Below, one piece after another: positions 61,759 to 64,000 of a DNA stretch of 64,000 bases (positions are counted from its first letter, which is position 1; each line of letters opens with the position of its first letter). Source of the stretch: Terfezia claveryi (lineage: Eukaryota > Ascomycota > Pezizomycetes > Pezizales > Pezizaceae); NCBI GenBank assembly GCA_015179025.1, contig WHUX01000092.1, positions 150,314 to 214,313 on the forward strand, read 5' to 3'. The notes beneath the pieces were generated by a model. The model saw only the letters and a list, made by a program, of their open reading frames with translations. It searched no databases and was not told the DNA's origin. Both the position numbers and the translations under genes were made by a program.

Positions 61759-63029
61759 ACTCTTATGTTTGAACAAATGTAATGATGATCTGATTCTTGG
61801 ATTAATGTAATGTTTGATTTAGTTGTTGGTTTCCTTTGGTTGGTTATTTTGATATCTTGGTGTATCAGTAGGCTTTATGGGATTTTGTTGTTTTGTGTGT
61901 GTATGTGGCTTTGGTTTATGAGTAATCGATCTTGCTTGTTAGAAGGAAGAAAAATTTAGATTTACTGAACTCGAAATTGTTTGTTGTGGGTGATTAATGG
62001 TAGGTAGTACTACAGCTCCTCATGATTACTATTCAGTCGTCACGATGTGAGGCTGGGCCTGGGTTAGCTTAGAACATTTGTATTTTTGCTGTGAAAGATT
62101 CTAGTTTATCAAAACCCTCAAACAAGCGTCAGGACTCTGATATCAAAACCAAAAAAAAAAAAGGTCTTTCGATACGACTGCTTCTAGGATTTTGCCCGCT
62201 CTTATTTTTATTTATCCCAAAACTGGTTTCTGTCTAAATCGCCCTAGGTGGTGGTAGTGGCCAACCTAGAGCTCTCTGCTTGGGCAATCATTCCCCGCCC
62301 CCCCCCAACTCTCCTTTCCCTCCGAGCGTTTATCTGTTGGGGGGATTAGGGAGGGGGAACTAGTAGAAACCAAGATGGATATTTTACATGTCTAGTTTCA
62401 TTCCGTGGGGGAACAGGCGTTTGCATAATGCGGTAAGTAAATTGGGCGATTGTAGTTACCCTGATCTTTTGGACGGGTTGGAATTTATAGGAGATTTTGG
62501 ATTAGGGCTTGCTTTTTTTTTGAACTAGATACCGAGAACTAACACCCCCACACACACCACCCCCCCCCCCCCCAGCGCCCGAAAAGGGGGGCATGCCAAG
62601 CTTTGTGATCTATTGAAGAATCTGATAAGCATAGTTAGTCTAGTTCAACTTTATAAAGAGCCTGATTTACTTTGAATACTACAGTTTTTGACCTAGTAAT
62701 GATCCATGACGGTGTAATGATCCATGTCAACTACCCCGGTCGCAATGAACATTTCGGAGTGGTACATTTAATAGACTACCTCTATACACCCGATAAATTA
62801 GTTTCCAGTATTATCGAATATGCTCTACAATATGTGCATAATAGCTAAGGAAATAACTTAGATAAAATCATGATATCTACCAATCTACCCCCAAAATTAA
62901 AAAAATACCCCCCCTCTACTATATAACGCCCTTGAGCAGGAATATCAAGAATAAAAAAACTTATCTAGTGCCAGAACCTCAATTTACTATCTATATTTAT
63001 ATTAGTATAAATAATATAGGCATAGGTTG
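61759..63029. other. Intergenic region downstream of SMC4, no gene seen
   Basis: Contains the SMC4 3' UTR, a C14 tract (62560-62573) after ACACACACCA, and AT-rich DNA toward the transposase remnant. The AT content rises after 62600, as in decayed transposon DNA. No conserved open frame. Confidence 0.55.
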
Positions 63030-64000
63030 ATATTTGGGATTGATATATACAAGTACTTATATTAGAGAATTCAGTAATTTCTAGCTCTCGTACTATATCT
63101 GCTAATTCTTCAGCATCCTGATTGTCTATATCCTCGATATCCTGTGTAGTCTCTATATTTGCATTGCCAGCTTGCTCTAGGCCCTCTACACTCTCTTCTG
63201 CACCCTCCGCACGTTCTAGGCTTCACATACTTACTGCCTTTGGCCTTGGTGGCTTTACAGGCTTTTTTGGAGGCTTCCGATGTTCTGCATGAGCCTAGTC
63301 CACTCAAGACATCATGAAGCCTCAGCCTCAGCATATTCCGTATTCCATTGAGCCTCTAAAACAACTTGTGCCTTACAAGTGGCCTTTTTCTGTTATATAG
63401 CTTGTTCTTTAATAATCTTCTTAGTTGCAGCCTCTTTCTTGTGTACTAGTTTGGCTTTTTCTGCTGCTTCAGCTTTAACTTTCTTCCGAGCAATTTCTTT
63501 AAGCCCTGCATTCACTGTCTTGCGATCCATAACTTTTGCTATGCCAAGGTGCTTTTTGCTAGTTCTCTTCCACACCTTCCATTCCTCAGTTTATTTAGTG
63601 TTATTGCACAAGGGTTAATATCTCGATATTCAGCAATAACTTGTATTGCTGTATTAACAAATGCATATAGTAAAAGCTTACTCGAGGTAGTAAGTTCAGG
63701 AATTGCTACCTCTATATTGTTTGCCATTGCCCGCAGTCGAATAGGAGTATCCAATGCATGAATATTTAAGGTAGTTGTCTTAGATTGTGCCATCATAATT
63801 GCACTAGTCTCACTTGGGGGTAGAGGTGGTGGGAGACTACCACGAGCTGCAAGAATATCAATAGGCCAACAGCCAGAGGCTCTGAATGCAGCTGTAATTA
63901 TTGCTATTGTATATACCTAATAATTTAGTTAATTTATTATAGTATAGACTAGTACATCAGGAAAGAAAATAGTTTGTCTCCAGTGTCTCTAGAGACAGTA
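63030..64000 (-). pseudogene. Decayed C-terminal part of a pogo/Tigger-type (DDE) transposase
   Basis: Reading the minus strand from about 63905, ITAAFRASGCWPIDILAARG is followed by SLPPPLPPSETSAIMM. This is the segment after the DDE catalytic core in fungal pogo/Tc1-mariner transposases (typically AFRATGL-P-x-P-x-VL, then a Pro-rich linker). After a frame change a Lys/Glu/Ala-rich helical tail follows (63575-63393, DRKTVNAGLKEIARKKVKAE). Still further, near 63230-63040, another frame gives an acidic tail. Three in-frame stops lie upstream of AFRASG, near 63912-63990. A short intron ending TTACAG at about 63905 may remove some of these. The catalytic core would lie beyond the window edge. Frameshifts make it non-functional as read. 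Confidence 0.6.
63984..63997. repeat. 14-bp perfect palindrome TGTCTCTAGAGACA
   Basis: A perfect palindrome inside the transposase remnant at the right edge, with an additional TGTCTC copy at 63975-63980. It could be an element terminus; the window ends before this can be judged. Confidence 0.8.

Noticed and set aside
1..64000. Biosynthetic gene cluster, CRISPR array or novel defence system
   Set aside because: The genes are unrelated eukaryotic housekeeping genes with introns. No regularly spaced repeats, no clustered enzymes and no defence-type domains were seen.

Overview
This is nuclear DNA from a filamentous ascomycete (Pezizomycotina). The genes are split by 45-80 nt introns with GTRNGT-type donors, CTAAC/CTGAC-like branch points and YAG acceptors. 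The products are fungal housekeeping proteins: cytoplasmic dynein heavy chain, condensin SMC4, Svf1, a Hal4/Sat4-type kinase and a WDR48-type WD40 protein. Long AT-rich intergenic stretches, many homopolymer C and A tracts, and decayed integrase and pogo-type transposase remnants would suit a repeat-rich lineage such as Pezizomycetes. That narrower placement is inference only.

Layout. 1-277: 3' end of a Gln/Gly-rich gene. 2285-3512 (-): Dcc1 cohesion factor. 5931-11204 (+): large multi-exon RhoGEF. 11205-17862: 6.7 kb gene desert with hairpins and short repeats. 17863-19302 (+): Svf1. 20713-21312 (+): a divergent histone H4 variant in four exons. 22201-24522 (-): tRNA(Ile)-lysidine synthase, divergent from 24731-25648 (+), the mitochondrial S-adenosylmethionine carrier. 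26827-30020 (-): WDR48/UAF1-like protein. 31556-45207 (+): cytoplasmic dynein heavy chain in 11 exons. 45208-51444: intergenic region holding a decayed integrase remnant. 51445-53957 (+): Hal4-type kinase. 56654-61758 (+): SMC4 in six exons. About 63030-64000 (-): decayed pogo/Tigger-type transposase running off the right edge.

Exon models were assembled by hand by matching splice sites to reading phase and family conservation. In each complete model the exon lengths add up to a whole number of codons. The genes do not form a pathway cluster. Several act on chromosomes (Dcc1, H4 variant, SMC4, possibly the WDR48-type deubiquitinase partner), two probably act in mitochondria (lysidine synthase, SAM carrier), and two act on cytoskeleton and polarity (RhoGEF, dynein).

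The most notable gene is the H4 variant. It has lost most of the canonical acetylatable tail, has Gln and Arg in place of the DNA-contacting lysines of the last loop, and carries a 17-residue basic C-terminal extension. I found no evidence of CRISPR arrays, operons, tRNA or rRNA genes, or a biosynthetic cluster.
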